Below, piece by piece: positions 61,304 to 64,000 of a stretch of 64,000 nucleotides of DNA. Position numbers and translations under genes: made by a program. Position 1 is the stretch's first letter. Every line of letters begins with the position of its first letter. Source of the DNA: Cymbidium sinense. Its lineage: Eukaryota; Streptophyta; Magnoliopsida; Asparagales; Orchidaceae. The DNA lies in contig JAKCPB010000349.1 in assembly GCA_021442155.1 (NCBI GenBank), positions 1 to 64,000 on the forward strand, given 5' to 3'. The notes beneath the pieces were generated by a model, which searched no databases, was not told the DNA's origin, and saw nothing but the letters and a program-made list of their open reading frames with translations.

Positions 61304-64000
61304 GAGAGAACTTTCGATTGAGGCTAGTCGTTAAATCGCTAAATGTGTAGCGTATAGTAGTAGTATATGGAGTATGAAATTATAAATTTATAATTCATAT
61401 TAATTTAAAGTGGATGGTTGGGCGATGGCCGATCAAGATCCAATGGTTTAGTCATCCCTATCATGGTCCCCAACTTAGTCGGGAGGTAGTGACAACCTTG
61501 AAGGATCCTTGTCGCTGACCATAGGTTGCATCATCTAAGGATATCTTCTAGGGTGGTGTTTGTCTATGGAGACAAGTTTAAGTTCATCTTAGCTAATAGA
61601 GGATTTTTTTCCCAATCAAGTGCATCATATGATTCACATCTCCAAGGGGATACCCATTGGGGAGCATACAGGTTATAGTCATGACCGTAATATAATAGTG
61701 TCATTTGGCAGCAACCACCTGATCAGAGGACTCTTATCATAACTGCAACATATGTAGAGCCACGTCCTTACTGGCATGAGATTGATTGAGAGTTAACATA
61801 GTTATGTACTTAACTTGACATTAGCTCCTTTGTGTGCTAGAATTTTCTTAATTTATTTCATCCAAAAAATAGTTGTGGATAGGTAAATGAATTTTAGCAT
61901 TAAGTTTTTTAGATTGATAAATTTCATTTAGTCATTTTGAGCTTAATAATTCATAAGATTTTTCATTTAAAATGATATTTAATTTATATAAATTTGATTT
62001 GAAATTTTAGACATATTTTGATGGTATCCCTCGCTTAAATCTTCATTCAACACAGCCATCATCAGGGTATGAATGATTGAATATTCACATTATAATTTGA
62101 TAATTTCATTTTAATATGGAACCTCTTCGATTGAAATCTACAATCAACGCAATCATCAATGGGGTACATAAGTTTGCTTGATCATTTAGTTTATTATTTC
62201 ATATCCTCTCAACTTTGTTAATTTAATAATAGAGGATCAGATTAATATTTATATTTTAAAAATTTTGAATTTGATATTGTTGAATATAAATATCTGGATA
62301 TTTTGATAAAGATGACCTCTCTGGTTGATATCTTCAATCAACTCAGTCATCATTGGGGAGCTGATCATTTACTTTATTACTCCAAATCCTGTCAACTATA
62401 TTAGTTTAATAATAGATGACTGTATCTAGATTTATACTTTGAGAATTTTGAATTTTAGAATATTAAATATAAATAATTTATATATTTTGATAATGTTGAT
62501 TCATCTAGTGATATCTTCAATTAACTCACCATCGAGAGCTTCGTTAGTTTATTACTCAAGTTTCTATCAACTTCATTAGTTTAATAATAGAAGATTGGAT
62601 CTAGATTTATACTTTGAGGATTTTGAATTTAAGAATATTGAATATAAATATTTTAGATATTTTTGATAATGTTGACCACTCTGGTTGATATCTTTAATCA
62701 ACTCAGCCATTATTAGAAAACTTAGTTATAAAATTTCTCTATTTAGACCTTTGATACTCATATGCAAATGTATAAATTGAATTCTCTTCTTAGTGATTGA
62801 GCATTTTATTTCAAACCAATCCTGTCAACTCCTATTCTTCAAGGAGGATTGGATTAATTAAGTAAGACTTACGACTTCACCGTATAGATAAAGCGGCCCA
62901 ATTAAAATATTTCTTTTAAATTTCATTAAATTTTGTGCAATTTATAAAATTTGCATGTTCTACGAGGCAATTAATGTTATGCATAAGACACTCATCATGA
63001 AATGTGTAAATCAATTGAGAGTACTTGCACACTTCTCAAAGCATTAAAATTGAATTTATTTTTCTTTATGATATGCATGCTTGATTAATTTGCAATGCTA
63101 AGTTGCTTGCAATAATTTGAGTATTAGGCTGCATCGTGATGCATGAAAATATCAATCTTTTTAAATTATTTATATGCACATCAATATATAATATATTTAT
63201 GAATATGATGCCTCGAAGTATGTGCTTCATGATGTGTGTTAATTTTAAGTCATTTTCACATCTATTTAAATATAAAGGTTAAGACAAAATGTATATTAAA
63301 ATATATGTGTGATAAGTCTATTCGAGCATCTTATAAGATGAGCTCTTTTTTATCCTCTAGTGTTTGTCTTCTAATATGGTGAGTTTTATATTAGATTCTT
63401 TACTCCTGTTATATATAGAAGTTGGATGAGAGTCCCCTCCCCCTCCACCATTACATTCATTGTCATAAGACTTGAGAGTGGGTTTTGGAGGTTGGAGAAA
63501 TCTTGTTTAGGTGTTCACTAATCATTAGTCCTTATTTCTTTTTTGTATTTTTCATATCTTTTTTTTTTTTTATTATATTTTATCATATTTTTATTTTGTG
63601 CAATATGTCTAATATGATATTATGCTTAAAAAAATTTATTTTATTTAAGTCCTTTTAGTTGCAAACACTTGTCCAATTTAAATTTCTTGCAAGTGTATTT
63701 TTCGACATAACTCTGACTGCATTTCAGTGTCACCTCCTTAGGCGGAGAGTCGCACGAGACATTGGGCCTATCCAGCCAAAAATGACGTGTATGGATGATG
63801 CAATCACCACGATCAGGAGTGTCATTTTATCACATCAAGAAAGGCGCGTATAAGATCTTTGACCTGTACAAAATAGCACATTTCCTCATCATATCAAGAG
63901 AGGTGTATATGAGTATTTAGATTTCATAATATTATAATTTATACTTAGTCCTCATTTTTTTCTATTAAAGATTTTTTTTTCTATTTTGCCGAAATCTGAG
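61304..64000 (+). repeat. Direct repeat A, right copy
   Basis: Same-orientation copy of 3-2700, including the three 178-bp units, the TATA-like run (about 63410-63420), the T-rich stretch and the tail. The last 100 bases (63900-64000) match the start of arm B (2590-2700), so A is followed by B-type sequence here too, and the copy runs off the window. Confidence 0.88.

Noticed and set aside
1..64000. A copies as the two LTRs of a single 64-kb retrotransposon
   Set aside because: Both A copies run straight into arm B sequence, no primer site or polypurine tract is visible, and both ends are outside the window; left open rather than called.

Overview
This window reads as nuclear DNA of a flowering plant. 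The evidence is the kinds of mobile DNA present: a plant L1 LINE with a DUF4283/zinc-knuckle ORF1, an RTE LINE with the usual plant 3' end, a copia remnant, a FAR1-type Mutator-like (MULE) transposase, hAT and Tourist-like MITEs and a tRNA-derived SINE. The background is very AT-rich. I found no intact host gene, no rRNA or true tRNA gene, and nothing prokaryotic. The species cannot be named from the sequence.

Layout. (1) 3-2700 and 61304-64000 are direct copies (A) of one repeat, 61.3 kb apart; both are cut by the window edges. (2) 2515-12625 (B) and 35519-51163 (B') are the arms of a giant inverted repeat. Each arm is about 10.1 kb once a 5.5-kb L1 inside B' is removed. The arms have diverged and carry independent insertions. 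(3) The 23-kb centre holds a large MULE (about 13190-28609), an 0.8-kb repeat (X) split by an RTE LINE (28787-32235), and a truncated copia element (33027-35300). (4) Right of B' is a second, nested set of inverted repeats: C (51164-52881) and C' (57210-58805) enclose a foldback element with an unusually GC-rich core (52882-55714). C/C' is a diverged relative of part of B/B'. (5) 58805-61303 holds a second copy of X, local duplications and a SINE.

The MULE is the most gene-like object. Two decayed genes converge from its ends: a Ulp1-like (C48) cysteine protease gene on + and a FAR1-type transposase gene on -. Each starts just inside a terminal array of tandem units of about 145 bp, and most units contain a palindrome around GTACTCTC/GAGAGTAC. 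Further arrays lie in the middle. This matches the two-gene convergent plan of MuDR and the Ulp1-carrying MULEs known in plants (Kaonashi in Arabidopsis, CUMULE in melon). The massive palindromic arrays are the part I would look at first.

Relative order of events can be read from filled and empty sites. The L1 entered B' after the B/B' duplication, because B keeps the empty site. The RTE entered X copy 1 after the X copies separated, because copy 2 keeps the empty site. A hAT MITE entered the GC-rich foldback and left a perfect 8-bp target duplication. A Tourist-like MITE occurs in both C arms and so predates their duplication. All protein-coding remnants carry frameshifts or lost catalytic residues.
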